A DNA stretch of 21,375 nt from Nemertoderma westbladi (Eukaryota; Xenacoelomorpha; Nemertodermatida; Nemertodermatidae): the NCBI GenBank assembly GCA_032718475.1, contig JAUCBJ010008758.1:1-21375 (forward strand), in the 5' to 3' direction. The notes beneath the pieces are model-generated. The model searched no databases, had not been told where the DNA came from, and saw nothing but the letters and a program-made list of their open reading frames with translations. Below, piece by piece: positions 9,226 to 18,504 of this stretch. Positions within the stretch are counted from its first letter, which is position 1, and every line of letters starts with the position of its first letter. A program made the translations under genes and the position numbers.

Positions 9226-10474
9226 TTAAGAATGCTGTGCCGGCTTGTCGACAAAATATCGCCGCCACAACTCCCTATCACCCATGACATTTGCTAGATC
9301 ATCCGCATCTTCAAGGCCAGTGTCCTTTAAGATGCGTGTCAATAAAGTCATGGGCTGTCCACCATGCTTATTCACTCCATGAGGCTGCCAAAGTACAAGA
9401 TTATGCACTGGCTGGTCCTCACGGCGAAAGCAATGTCCTGCAAACCGGAGGCGATTTTGTTCTAGTGTCAAGCTTGGGGGAACCAATGAGACACCTCCAA
9501 TGTTATAGTGTCTGGTTGGAGATGTGTGCATTGTACTTGACACAATGAACCCGGCGTAGCATTCTTGTGAATGTGCCATCCAGAGATTTGGTGTCCTCAG
9601 CAGTTAGAGCCCAGCATGGATTCCCATAGAGGAGTACTGGAACTACTGCTGCTCTAAATAATCGGACCTTAAGTTTCCGAATAATTCTCGGTGACTTCCA
9701 AATCCTGGAAAGCCTATTCAAGGCTTCCAACGCCTTTCCCTTACGTATTCGAAGGTCCTCATCTGACTTCCGGATAAATGATCCCAGGTAACAGAAGTCG
9801 TCCACATGCTCAAGCATACCATCCTTGGAGCTTATGATAATCCAGTCAGAGACTTGCTGAGGACTTTCAAAGTTAACTGTCAAAATATTGGTCTTTCTGG
9901 AGTTAATAAAAAGACCAACACTATAGATGCAGCCTGTTCTAATGAGCTGAGGAGCCGTTGGGCTCCCTCTAGTGATTCTGAGAGTACTCCTAAGTCATCA
10001 GCAAAGTCTAGATCAGTTAGGTACTTAGCAGGATTTCCTCGACTTCTGGAGCCAGTAGGCGGAGTTATCATTACCCCATCATCATTATGATGATATAAGG
10101 ACATGCGTAGAACATAGTCAACCACAATTATGAACAAGAATGGCGCAAGTGTGTCTCCCTGGAGGACTCTCCATAACATGGTTCTGTGTCACCGTCAACA
10201 GTAGACACAAATGTCGTCGAACTATCGTATACTGATCTGTTTGCTGCAATAATTTCATCAAGGAATCCCATATAATGAAAGTATGCTAAACATACGTGGG
10301 AGAGAGACTGAAGCAAAGGCCTTGAAGAAGTCAACAAAGATAACAGCCAGATGCCTGTCTTTCTTTTTTGTTAACCCTTCTTTTATCCTTCTAAGTGCCA
10401 AAATTGGCTCCATGGTCCCACGACCTTTACGGAACCCATTCTAATTTCCACGATCAATGAGATTCCCCAAAAAG
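9226..10474 (-). mobile_element. Degenerate non-LTR retrotransposon (LINE) copy: reverse transcriptase and C-terminal region
   Basis: On the minus strand this stretch encodes pieces of a LINE reverse transcriptase spread over different frames. In order from high to low coordinates these are an LRRIKEG segment and AVIFVDFFKAF (RT motif 3), QGDTLAPFLF (about 10146-10160), a YLTDLDFADD catalytic box with FADD at about 9994-10005, a FCYLGSFI-type motif, the FRAAVVPVLLYG segment, and the C-terminal RLRFAGHCFRRED motif common in invertebrate LINEs. In-frame stops and frame changes (for example between 10250 and 10340) show it is a pseudogene. Compared with the copy at 1474-1735 it lacks a 70 bp block, a length that also breaks the frame. 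The 3' end lies near an ATATATAT-rich stretch at 9205-9225. The clade is not resolved; RTE, CR1/L2 or an I-like type all remain possible. It lies in the same orientation as the host GPCR gene. Confidence 0.88.
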
Positions 10475-10726
10475 ATGGGGTCTGGCTGGTTAATTTAAAA
10501 CGATAAGGTTTTTAAGAATAAAACGTTATCGACCTCCTGGCGGTCTTCAGTACTCAAAATTCAGGAAAAAACGAAAAATACAAAAAATCTTCTTTGTAAG
10601 TTTGCGGTGAAAATTTTTAATATTTTTCGTTTTTTCCTGCATTTTGAGTACTGATGAGCGCCAGGAGGCCGATAACGTTTTACTCTTAAACACCTTCGCG
10701 TTTTAAATTAACCAGCCAGACCCCAT
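10475..10726. mobile_element. 252-bp fold-back (MITE-like) element with near full-length inverted repeats
   Basis: The left arm starts ATGGGGTCTGGCTGGTTAAT and the right arm ends in its reverse complement at 10726. The arms run about 115 bp each at roughly 90 percent identity by eye, leaving a centre of only about 20 bp near 10590-10615. Shared blocks include AAAACGTTATCG, CCTCCTGGCG, CAGTACTCAAAAT and CAGGAAAAAACGAAAAAT. It has no coding capacity. The left end coincides with the point where LINE homology stops. I do not see a clear target-site duplication. It would form a long hairpin RNA within the GPCR pre-mRNA. Confidence 0.85.
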
Positions 10727-11792
10727 AATAATTGTCGTTATTATACTTAATACTACTTACCATAAATGAGCTTTTAAAGACCTCAAGGGGGACATCATCT
10801 ACTCCACTGTCACGATTGGTTTTATCTAGATGGTGTACCTATTGCTTATATTTGACAGACAGATAGTCGGATAGTCAGAACGACCGACAGACAGACACAC
10901 AGACAATCTAGATTTCATTTAAAAGTGAAAACTGACCCCAGAAAGATAAACCAGGAAAACCCCCATAGCAAAATTCTTAGCATGAGTTTATGCTTTCTTG
11001 TTGCTAGATATATTATTGACAGACACTCTCACATATTAACAGACAGTTTTTGCGCGGGAAGGTTCAAACTTTAAAGGCAATTAACTCGGAATGGAATTTT
11101 TTCATTCCTATGAAATTAAAGCTGCTACTCTTCTGCCAATTTTTAATTTTTTTTATGAAATTTGGATACAGTAATCACAAACTTGGTGTTTTCAAAAGAA
11201 TTGATCAGAATTTTAAAATTTTGATCCTAACTCATTTATTGGCTTCGAAATGTGAAAAATGCTAATTTTTAAAAATATAAAAATAATTAATTACTTTGGT
11301 AATAAAATTGGAAATTATAAATATCAAAAAATGTGGACCAATTCTTTTATCCTAATTATTTATACGAAATAACTAGCTATATAACTAATGTTTGTTCGAA
11401 GAATAGTGTTTTTAGTAATAGTAATAATTTTATGCTACTACTTAGCACTAAATTATTATAACTATATTAAAACAATTTTTTTTAAACCATCTTCCGTTAT
11501 CGATTAACCCTTAAACAAAAATTATTCATTTTGGACAAAGCCTTGCCCTGTTACCTTTGGTTTCCTTTGACTGTGTTAAAATAGCGCTACCGCCCCCCCC
11601 CCCCCCCCCCTTAAAAGACCTTGTTTTCAGGGAAAATAGAGAAATTGTTTTTTCCACTCTAAAATTTGTAACTCAAAAAATCACGGACTAAGTAATAATT
11701 TGGACATCTTTTATATTTATATTTTGTTTGTAGTTATTTTGAAGCTGTGATTTCTAGCATGAAGAAATTATTTTATTTCATATACTGTAATA
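10727..11792. other. Upstream region of the PP2C-like gene, inside the GPCR intron
   Basis: GACAGACAGA-rich sequence lies at 10855-10905, followed by AT-rich DNA, the 18-C tract and a possible acceptor (TTTGTAG at about 11731). No second coding exon of the PP2C-like gene was recognised. The promoter must lie here or further left, within the receptor's transcription unit. Confidence 0.45.
11593..11610. repeat. Poly-C tract of 18, upstream of the PP2C-like gene
   Basis: A pure run of 18 C after GCGCTACCG, ending 182 bp before the PP2C-like ATG. It has the same length as the tract at 6535-6552, but the flanks are unrelated. It falls where the promoter or 5' UTR of the nested gene would be. Confidence 0.95.
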
Positions 11793-14570
11793 ATGTTATA
11801 TTGTGGAATACGATATATTATTAATGCCCTATACACCTCCATAATCTCCGTTACTAATGTGTTTTTCAATATGATATCTGACACTGCGTATTTTGTACCT
11901 AGAAGGCGCGGACATCAACCAGCATTGGGTCTCGATAATTTGAAGTGCAACTTCACAAAACTCTACTGGTCACATACCATAGAAGAGGTTAATTGTTCAT
12001 ATCTTGTTGGATCAGTATTACCCAGAATTTATGCGAGTTACAGTGGACCAAAGGGGGGTTTAACGGCGACTGATCGCTGCAAATTAGTCTGTAGTATTCG
12101 GGGAAGGAGTGTGTCCGAACAAGTGTCTGCCCCACTAAGCTCCTCAAATATAGGATACTCGTTTGGTTCTACAGACAACATTGTTAATCTTGTTAAAGGT
12201 CAAGTTAATAAAGATGTTTCCTTATTATGCGAAACTTTGGAATCCAGGAATGCAGAAACTACAACTCCTTTGAGTGAAGATGCTAGTGAGATTTTCCTTA
12301 ACTCGGTAAGTACAGTATCACAAGCTCTTACAGAAAGCACATATAAGGATGGAGATTGTTCTACAATAGCTGGAGATAGTCTAGAGTTGATTCAATCAAA
12401 ACTCCGTACCGGATCGAAAGAAAGGGATTTATCCATCCAGCATAATTCATTTCAAGTTTTGACAACACCAGCAGATATTCTTCAAACTTCTTGTTTTAAT
12501 GAAAATACAGATGTTGACGTGGTCCGTGACACAATGTCTTCTGTTGCACAAACATCAACAACTTCAGCTCTAATTTATGATGATTTTAGCCCTTTTTCAG
12601 AAAATTCTGGTGATATGTCGGAGCTCTTTTTCAACAATGTTATTAATGTTGAATCTATTGGAAGCGAGGATGAACTTAACCGATTTATTACTGAAGATAG
12701 CAATGAAATAAGTGCTTCCTATGGAAAAATTGGTGGAGACGTCATAGTTGATATGACCCAGACTAATTCCTCAACAGCTTCTAGCAGTGACAAACAAACA
12801 GATTCAAAGAACTCACTATCATTTTCAATTGCCAACCTTTTCCCCCAATTTCTTAGATTGGAATTAGATCAGCCAAGTAGTTTTAAACAACGAAAGAAGC
12901 GAATGTCTCCTCAATGTTCAATAGTACGTTCAGACTCAATTAAAGACATAATTTACAATAACATCCAGTGTGATGATACTTCATCTTCAAATAGCTCATT
13001 CTATATCTGCATTGATCAGCCTGATAAAAATGTAGATGATTTTAAAGAAGGAAGATTTGTAAGTTTACCAGTTGAAATGGAAGGCACTATTGCGCAGCAG
13101 GGTTGTAGTAGCTCGAGTAGGGGGGGCAGTTGGACAGAGTTGTCAGAAGAATTAGCTTCTACTGCTAGCTCGGACAGTGTTACTCATCCAGAGTCAAAAG
13201 CTCCTATTACGCGATCTATAATTAAAAAAATAAAAAAGCTTACCCGCAGGAAGACACCATTAAAGAAGCAAAGTAAGAGTTTGGACTCTATTTTGGTGAT
13301 TGACAAAAAGTCCAAATATTCTTCGAGTTTGTCTGAAGATCTCAAATTTACTCGCTCATATGCACACAGGAGTCTACCAGGTAGTTGTGACATGGAGACC
13401 CAACCTGCAGGATGTACAACCTGGGATAGACCCAATGAACGAGCATTTGGACTTTCTGCTTCCTTGTATGAAAAAGACTTTTTAACTGGGGAATTGAGTG
13501 GTGATCCTATAGCGGATTGTTATGCTGTTTGCGCACGAGAGAACTCTGGGATCTTAATTATTGCTGATGGAGTTAGCTGGGGTGCTAAGGCCCGTGTTGC
13601 TGCATGTGCTGCTGTTTATGGTGCTATGGCTCACCTTAATAAAACTATATATGGTATAGAAATAGACTCAATTACTGAAGTTCTTTATATTATTCGAGAC
13701 AGTTTATATAAGGCACATGATCTTATAATAGAAGAGAATGGTACATTGACAACATTAACAGTAGGAGTTGTTGTACCTATTGGTGGTAATCAGGTCGAAA
13801 AATACTGCATTTGTATTGCAACAGTTGGTGACAGTCCTGCTTACCTATACAATAAGGATTTTGGAGTGAGGGAGTTGACTGCTGGTAGTCGTGATCCACT
13901 GATAGCCAGAAACATGGCTGATGCTGGTGGGGTAATTGGACCTTGTCTTTATGGTTCCCAACCTGATATGTCCAACCTTACATTCATTGCTTGTGAATGT
14001 CATCCAGGTGATATTGTATTCTTGACAACTGATGGCATAAGTGATAACTTTGATCCGATTGTTCTTAAACGTGGTATTGCAAAAAGAATGAATGAGAATA
14101 ATACCATGGAAAGAGGAAACAATTTACCTCATTACACTCCATATGAAAGATCTCGAGCTGCTGAGAACCTTATGGGTGATACCTTAAATGCTTGGGCAGC
14201 ACAGAGAAAGTTGCCAAACACTCCATGCAATGCACAGGATGTTTGTTGTTGTATGATTCAATATGCCCTAGAACACACCCAAGCAAAGAGGCAGGCAATG
14301 GAGGATACAAACAAATCTCTAGTTGATTCTGCGGAATTGAGTCCAAAATCACGTAGAAAGTTTGAGAAAGAGTCTCGAGTTTGTGTTAAACAAATACCTG
14401 GAAAGTTAGACCATGCCACAGTAGTTGCTTTACAAGTCGGTTACTATGGGATTGAGAGTGAACTTGTGACACAGGATGATGAGGGATTCAGAGAAACTAG
14501 AAATAAAACAGCTAAACTCCAACATCAGAAACAAGTCAAAGTTATACAGAGTACTTTGGGTAGGATGTAA
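11793..14570 (+). CDS. PP2C-like domain-containing protein (CG9801-like), intronless, 925 aa
   Basis: A single uninterrupted frame encodes a PP2C-fold protein resembling the Drosophila 'PP2C-like domain-containing protein CG9801'. Residues 1-540 are low-complexity, rich in Ser, Thr, Asp and Glu, with a strongly basic cluster at 476-496 that could be a nuclear localisation signal. The phosphatase-like domain spans about 565-882: ADGVSWG (591-597) replaces the canonical DGHGG, VGDSPAYLYN (678-687) replaces GDSRA, TTDGISDNFDP (745-755) is the acidic DG motif, and LDHATVVALQV (872-882) replaces DNITVIVV. Metal-site aspartates D592, D747 and D873 are present. The His of DGHGG is Val, and the Arg/Glu-Asp motif at the domain start is not recognisable, so activity is uncertain and a pseudophosphatase is possible. 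An in-frame TGA at 11760-11762 precedes the first ATG; Met27 (MISDTAYF) is an alternative start with a less hydrophobic N-terminus. A possible UTR acceptor (TTTGTAG) lies near 11731. The gene sits wholly inside the antisense GPCR intron. Confidence 0.92.
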   Translation: MLYCGIRYIINALYTSIISVTNVFFNMISDTAYFVPRRRGHQPALGLDNLKCNFTKLYWSHTIEEVNCSYLVGSVLPRIYASYSGPKGGLTATDRCKLVCSIRGRSVSEQVSAPLSSSNIGYSFGSTDNIVNLVKGQVNKDVSLLCETLESRNAETTTPLSEDASEIFLNSVSTVSQALTESTYKDGDCSTIAGDSLELIQSKLRTGSKERDLSIQHNSFQVLTTPADILQTSCFNENTDVDVVRDTMSSVAQTSTTSALIYDDFSPFSENSGDMSELFFNNVINVESIGSEDELNRFITEDSNEISASYGKIGGDVIVDMTQTNSSTASSSDKQTDSKNSLSFSIANLFPQFLRLELDQPSSFKQRKKRMSPQCSIVRSDSIKDIIYNNIQCDDTSSSNSSFYICIDQPDKNVDDFKEGRFVSLPVEMEGTIAQQGCSSSSRGGSWTELSEELASTASSDSVTHPESKAPITRSIIKKIKKLTRRKTPLKKQSKSLDSILVIDKKSKYSSSLSEDLKFTRSYAHRSLPGSCDMETQPAGCTTWDRPNERAFGLSASLYEKDFLTGELSGDPIADCYAVCARENSGILIIADGVSWGAKARVAACAAVYGAMAHLNKTIYGIEIDSITEVLYIIRDSLYKAHDLIIEENGTLTTLTVGVVVPIGGNQVEKYCICIATVGDSPAYLYNKDFGVRELTAGSRDPLIARNMADAGGVIGPCLYGSQPDMSNLTFIACECHPGDIVFLTTDGISDNFDPIVLKRGIAKRMNENNTMERGNNLPHYTPYERSRAAENLMGDTLNAWAAQRKLPNTPCNAQDVCCCMIQYALEHTQAKRQAMEDTNKSLVDSAELSPKSRRKFEKESRVCVKQIPGKLDHATVVALQVGYYGIESELVTQDDEGFRETRNKTAKLQHQKQVKVIQSTLGRM

Positions 14571-14661
14571 CTATAGTGTGTCTGAGATTATATGCTATAT
14601 ATTATTTCTTTAATTTTATTTATTGGAAAAATATTTGGAAATTATTCAAAAGTTAGTATTA

Positions 14662-14690
14662 ATATCTGCTCAACTATGCTTAGCAGATAT
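14662..14690 (+). other. 9-bp stem-loop in the PP2C-like gene 3' UTR region
   Basis: ATATCTGCT at 14662-14670 pairs perfectly with AGCAGATAT at 14682-14690 around an 11-nt loop, about 90 bp after the PP2C-like stop. It would be transcribed in the 3' UTR on one strand and in the GPCR intron on the other. The function is unknown. Confidence 0.4.
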
Positions 14691-14740
14691 CAATTAATCA
14701 TACACACTCATAGCATATGTATGACTCATACTCAACAATT

Positions 14741-14746
14741 ATTAAA
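14741..14746 (+). terminator. Candidate polyadenylation signal (ATTAAA) of the PP2C-like gene
   Basis: ATTAAA, the commonest variant of AATAAA, lies 171 bp after the PP2C-like stop and about 95 bp before the GPCR splice donor. No canonical AATAAA was found between the stop and the donor. If this signal is used, the transcript would end before overlapping the receptor exon. Confidence 0.35.
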
Positions 14747-14840
14747 AAGTTATGCTCATAAATATTATATATTTTATAAATAACTGGAAAATTTCAAGTT
14801 GATTATAAAATGAAGACAATCAATCACTGATAATAATTAC

Positions 14841-15905
14841 CTCAATATCTCCTTTGTATCTCGCGATGTAAATCATATCCAATCTGCTAATAATCCAATA
14901 TGGGAGCCAGCAGAAGACGAATGAGCAGGTAACAATGAGAAGCATTGTAGCGGTTCGCGACCGCATAGATGTTGGCTTACGAGCGCCATGCGCCCCTCGA
15001 AATGATGACTTATGCTTCTCACCCTTTCGCGGTGGATCATCACACTGGGAAGAAGTACTTGGACGACGTCCAGGTAGTAATTTGGGCCCATTAACACCAG
15101 TGGAGCATTCCTCCTTCTGTTTCAATGGAATCATTGAAACTTCCACTTCAGCCGTACTGGCCAAAGAATATTGGCCTCGGTTACTAGAAGGAGCAGCTGT
15201 CTGTTTCGAAGGTCCACCAACCATTGCTTTCCGTCGCATATCTTTATCATATACTGTTTTAAACACCAATATATATAAAACTATGATTATCGCAAGCGCA
15301 ACTAAAAAGGTTATAAAATGAATATATGTTGAAAATATTGTTCCAACATTCTCGAACTTTGGATTAACTTTGCATGACATTGCTTGGGCTGCCCGGTTGA
15401 AAATCTTATCATATATAATGACATTGGACATCCCGAGAGAGATACCCAAAAATGCTGCAAAGAGGACCATTGCCTTAGCACGAAATATCGTGATCGGAGG
15501 ACCATAGGGTCGGCATATAGAGTTGTAGCGATCAATTGCTATTATAACGAGAACAAACATCGATGAGAATAATCCAGCAACTCTCAATGCCCCTAAGAGT
15601 TTGCATTCCACACCAGACTGCCAAGTATAACTGGTGAGTCTATGGAAGGAATCTATGGGGTTCACCACAGAGCACACTATAACATCAATACCTGCTAATG
15701 ATTGGATGAATAATGATGAAGTGGCACCTCTAGGACCCTCATTTCTTCTCTTTTTCCGGTATATGTGGAGTACTAGGCTATTTCCTGCTGTTCCTATAAG
15801 AAATACTATCATCTGCAATGAGCACAGCAGAAAAGCATTTTTATCGATTATCACTCTATCCTGTGGGATAGATTGGTATGTTGTGTTGGTCGTGTTGTTC
15901 TCCAT
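14841..15905 (-). CDS. Class A (rhodopsin-like) peptide-type GPCR, coding exon 1 (TM1 to TM6)
   Basis: This exon encodes residues 1-355 of a seven-transmembrane receptor of the plasma membrane. Visible landmarks are N-terminal N-glycosylation sequons (NTT at about 4 and 7), TM1 with GNSLV (N42), TM2 with LAGID (D74), W95 in the first extracellular loop, C101 at the top of TM3 paired in the family with C178 in loop 2, a DRY motif at 125-127, a long Ser/Pro/Lys-rich third intracellular loop (about 220-318), and TM6 with FCWLPYW at 331-337. The first ATG is at 15905; the frame opens two codons earlier only through a TTG. A pyrimidine-rich acceptor ending in CAG lies at 15914-15916, so a 5' UTR exon probably lies further upstream. 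The exon ends at GAG followed by GTAATT, a good donor in phase 0. TM4 lacks the usual Trp and TM5 the usual Pro. The spacing from loop 1 through TM3 recalls the GnRH/AKH/vasopressin-type receptors, but the ligand cannot be assigned. The receptor call is firm and the subfamily is not. Confidence 0.93.
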
Positions 15906-15913
15906 GATCAATT

Positions 15914-16855
15914 CTGAAAAAGTGAAATAATATAAAATTAGCTAGCTTCTATCAGTCCTTACTTTCTATATGTAAGTATTGTATCTCATGAAATGAAATA
16001 GTCCTTACTTTATTCCCAATTAAGGGAAGTATTTGTGGTCATATATAGTCTCTTTATAGTAATAATAATATTAATAATAAATGCATATATACTGGTAAAT
16101 AGCCAGAAACACAATGCATTTTTTTCTGACCATATTATTATATTTGGATATATATTATAGTAAATTATAAAAAAATTGGAATCATAAATTGATAATAATA
16201 TATAATTTTATAATTATTATTAGTAATTAATAATTTAATTAAAACATTATCTATTCTTTGAGTACTATCACATCTTTTTATGTGTATTGATATCACTCTC
16301 CAATCTGGGTAGTATTTTTATTTATTTATTATAATTGCTTTAAATTCCATGTATTTCTTAATACAGGGTGGTCTCCTTAAAAATTTGACACAGCTCAATC
16401 AGACGGAAATTATAATTTTAGAGTCGGATGAAGACCCTGATAATTTTTCTAACTTATTTAAAAAATGATACAGTTTACAAATGTAGCACTAAATATTAAA
16501 ATCGACTATTGATATACGACTACTAACTCCAGTAGTCGATAGACGGTTTTTTACCACACTTAAGTAATGTGAAAAAACTTTCAGATTTTGGCCTTGATTA
16601 ATTATTTACAAACCTATATAACTGAACCTGTACATCTGTCTAACTTTCAAATCTTGCGGACTGATGGGTGGATATGGTTTAAAAAAATATATTTTTTAAT
16701 CATCTATGTTCATGTGGTAATTTTTCGCTATTAGAGGAGTAATCACTATATTTTTTTATTTAATTAAATTATTTAAATAGTAGACTATAAATGGAATAAC
16801 TCAAGATCAATTCAAATGCTGCGCTAGTGGTAGTGGATCTTCCAGAATATCAGAG
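15914..16855. other. No coding sequence seen; candidate GPCR upstream region or 5' UTR intron
   Basis: On the minus strand, TTTCACTTTTTCAG ends at 15914, eight bases before the receptor ATG. This indicates that the UTR is spliced and that an upstream exon lies at higher coordinates. AT-rich sequence with long A/T tracts fills the rest. Confidence 0.4.
16504..16525. repeat. Short hairpin CGACTACT / AGTAGTCG
   Basis: Perfect 8 bp halves lie around the loop AACTCC or similar, within AT-rich non-coding sequence upstream of the GPCR. It may belong to a decayed repeat that starts near ACAGGGTGGTCTCC at 16374. Confidence 0.45.
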
Positions 16856-17336
16856 ACCCCACAGGTGTTGCTTGAGTTTACTGTACCGAGGATGGAGCCC
16901 ACAGGTGTTGCTTGAGTCTACTGTACCGAGGATGGATCCCACAGGTGTTGCTTGAGTCTAGTGTACCGAGGATAGATCCCACAGGGGTTGCTTGAGCTTA
17001 CTGTACCGAGGATGGAGCCCACAGGTGTTGCTTGAGTCTACTGTACCGAGGATGGATCCCACAGATGTTGCTTGAGTCTACTGTACCGAGGATGTATCCC
17101 AGAGGTGTTGCTTGAGCTTACTGTACCGAGGATGGAGCCCACAAGTGTTGCTTGAGCTTACTGTACCGAGGATGGAGCCCACAGGTGTTGCTTGAGTACT
17201 GTACCGAGGATGGAGCCTACAGGTGTTGCTTGAGTCTACTGTACCGAGGATGGATCCCACAGATGTTGCTTGAGTCTACTGTACCGAGGATGGAGCCCAC
17301 AGGTGTTGCTTGAGTCTACTGTACCGAGGATGGAGG
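16856..17336. repeat. 40-bp minisatellite, 12 copies
   Basis: Twelve tandem units begin at 16861, 16901, 16941, 16981, 17021, 17061, 17101, 17141, 17181, 17219, 17259 and 17299. Each carries ACAGGTGTTGCTTGAG, then TCTACTGTACCGAGGATGGA, then GCCC or TCCC. Unit 9 is 38 bp through loss of two bases in GAGTCTACT. Variation is confined to a few positions: GAGCTTA versus GAGTCTA, GGAGCCC versus GGATCCC, and GGTG versus GATG or GGGG. Both strands show apparent ORFs only because 40 is not a multiple of 3 and the unit has few stops. It is not a CRISPR array, because there are no unique spacers. Confidence 0.97.
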
Positions 17337-17822
17337 CCGCATTTCCCATCAAGATCGCAATAAGGAGCCGCTTAGGAGGAAGCGATGGGAGCGAAGCGAA
17401 GGATTTTTCATGTGGTTGGTTAAATATGGGTTTGGAATTAGTGCAGCTTTCAAGTACTAGGCCTATAAATCAAAATGGCTGAAAGCGGATGTAGACGGTT
17501 TTTACTCTCGACCCAGTAATACTGTATTAATTGTCATCGCAAAATTATAGCTAATGATAATAATTCCATTAAAACATATTGTAGGTTGATGGCCATGTCG
17601 ATACCCTACACGGCGAGGTTCAAAATATGGATTTGAAACTGTTCACAAAATAATGGTGTCTTAAGAACCTTTTACAAATCGTGTGGTTATAGCTATTATG
17701 AGCAATCATACCACAGCTCCAGAACAAATTGTTCAACAAGTCTATATCCTGGGTAAGCCCTTGAGAAGGTCTATTGGCTGTGTATTTCCCTGTGAACTTA
17801 TTTGCCATGTTCTGTTCTGCAG

Positions 17823-17912
17823 ATCTGGACAATTACGACCCAGGAAAACCAAATTATTTAACAGCATGATACTTTCATGCGAATTAATTTTCCGGGTCTG
17901 AGTTGTCCTTCA
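17823..17912. repeat. Imperfect inverted repeat with arms of about 25 bp
   Basis: GGACAATTACGACCCAGGAA at the left matches the reverse complement of TTCCGGGTCTGAGTTGTCC at the right with a few mismatches and one gap. The arms continue into AAACCAAATTA and TAATTTT. CATGATACTTTCATG lies near the centre. It has MITE-like proportions (about 90 bp), but no target duplication was seen. Confidence 0.5.
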
Positions 17913-18504
17913 TTCGATTGTTTTGAGATTTCAATTTTAATGCTTTTATTTGATAAAATAATCGCATGTGATAATGTGTTATACACAATCTCTTCTGAAA
18001 AAAATAATGAACTCAATTCTGATTCATTCAATTTTCCATTCATGTTTATTTCCAAATAATATCATTCAATGTTTTATGATGGATGTTGTTAGTCGCCAAA
18101 GAATAATATCAAATTAAACCGGACATATTATTAGTTCTACCCACCCCCACCCGCAGACAAGAGAAGTGAATACTAATTGCTGATGGAATTTGATGTCCTT
18201 ATTGAATAAGTATGTCAGAATGTATTTACATACATGGTGTAAAGATGCTCTACTCAACACATCGCTGCCAACTTATGGTTGACTCACTAAAAGAAACACG
18301 AAAATAATTAGCAATTCTACAACCGCTGTTTTTTTTCAATTTCAACTGTCATCTTGCATCAGTTTACCTATAAATCAGATAGTCTTTCGGACAGAGGAAT
18401 TCAATGAAGTTTGCGCCTGTACCACTGGGAGAATATAATTGGGAACGGCCTATTAGAGTTCATTTCAATATCGGAGACCAGCAGAGATTACAACCCAAGA
18501 ACAT

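Larger units (their letters stand above)
9073..14840 (-). other. GPCR intron (5768 bp, phase 0) hosting an antisense gene and transposon remains
   Basis: This is the interval between the two receptor exons, bounded on the minus strand by GT (14839-14840) and AG (9073-9074). It contains a LINE reverse transcriptase remnant in the receptor's orientation, a fold-back element, an 18-C homopolymer and a complete 925-codon gene in the opposite orientation. The boundaries are inferred from splice consensus and from the fit of TM6 to TM7; no transcript evidence is available here. Confidence 0.85.

Noticed and set aside
9291-9548. A plus-strand frame of 85 codons
   Set aside because: It is the antisense shadow of the LINE C-terminal region read on the minus strand.
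14935-15321. A plus-strand frame of 128 codons opposite the GPCR
   Set aside because: It is an antisense shadow of the third intracellular loop region of the receptor exon.
15906-15911. A GPCR start two codons before the ATG (TTG at 15911)
   Set aside because: It is a TTG, not an ATG, and lies next to a splice acceptor. The ATG at 15905 is the first proper start.
16856-17336. CRISPR-like array
   Set aside because: The 40 bp units are contiguous with no unique spacers, and the window is eukaryotic. It is a minisatellite.
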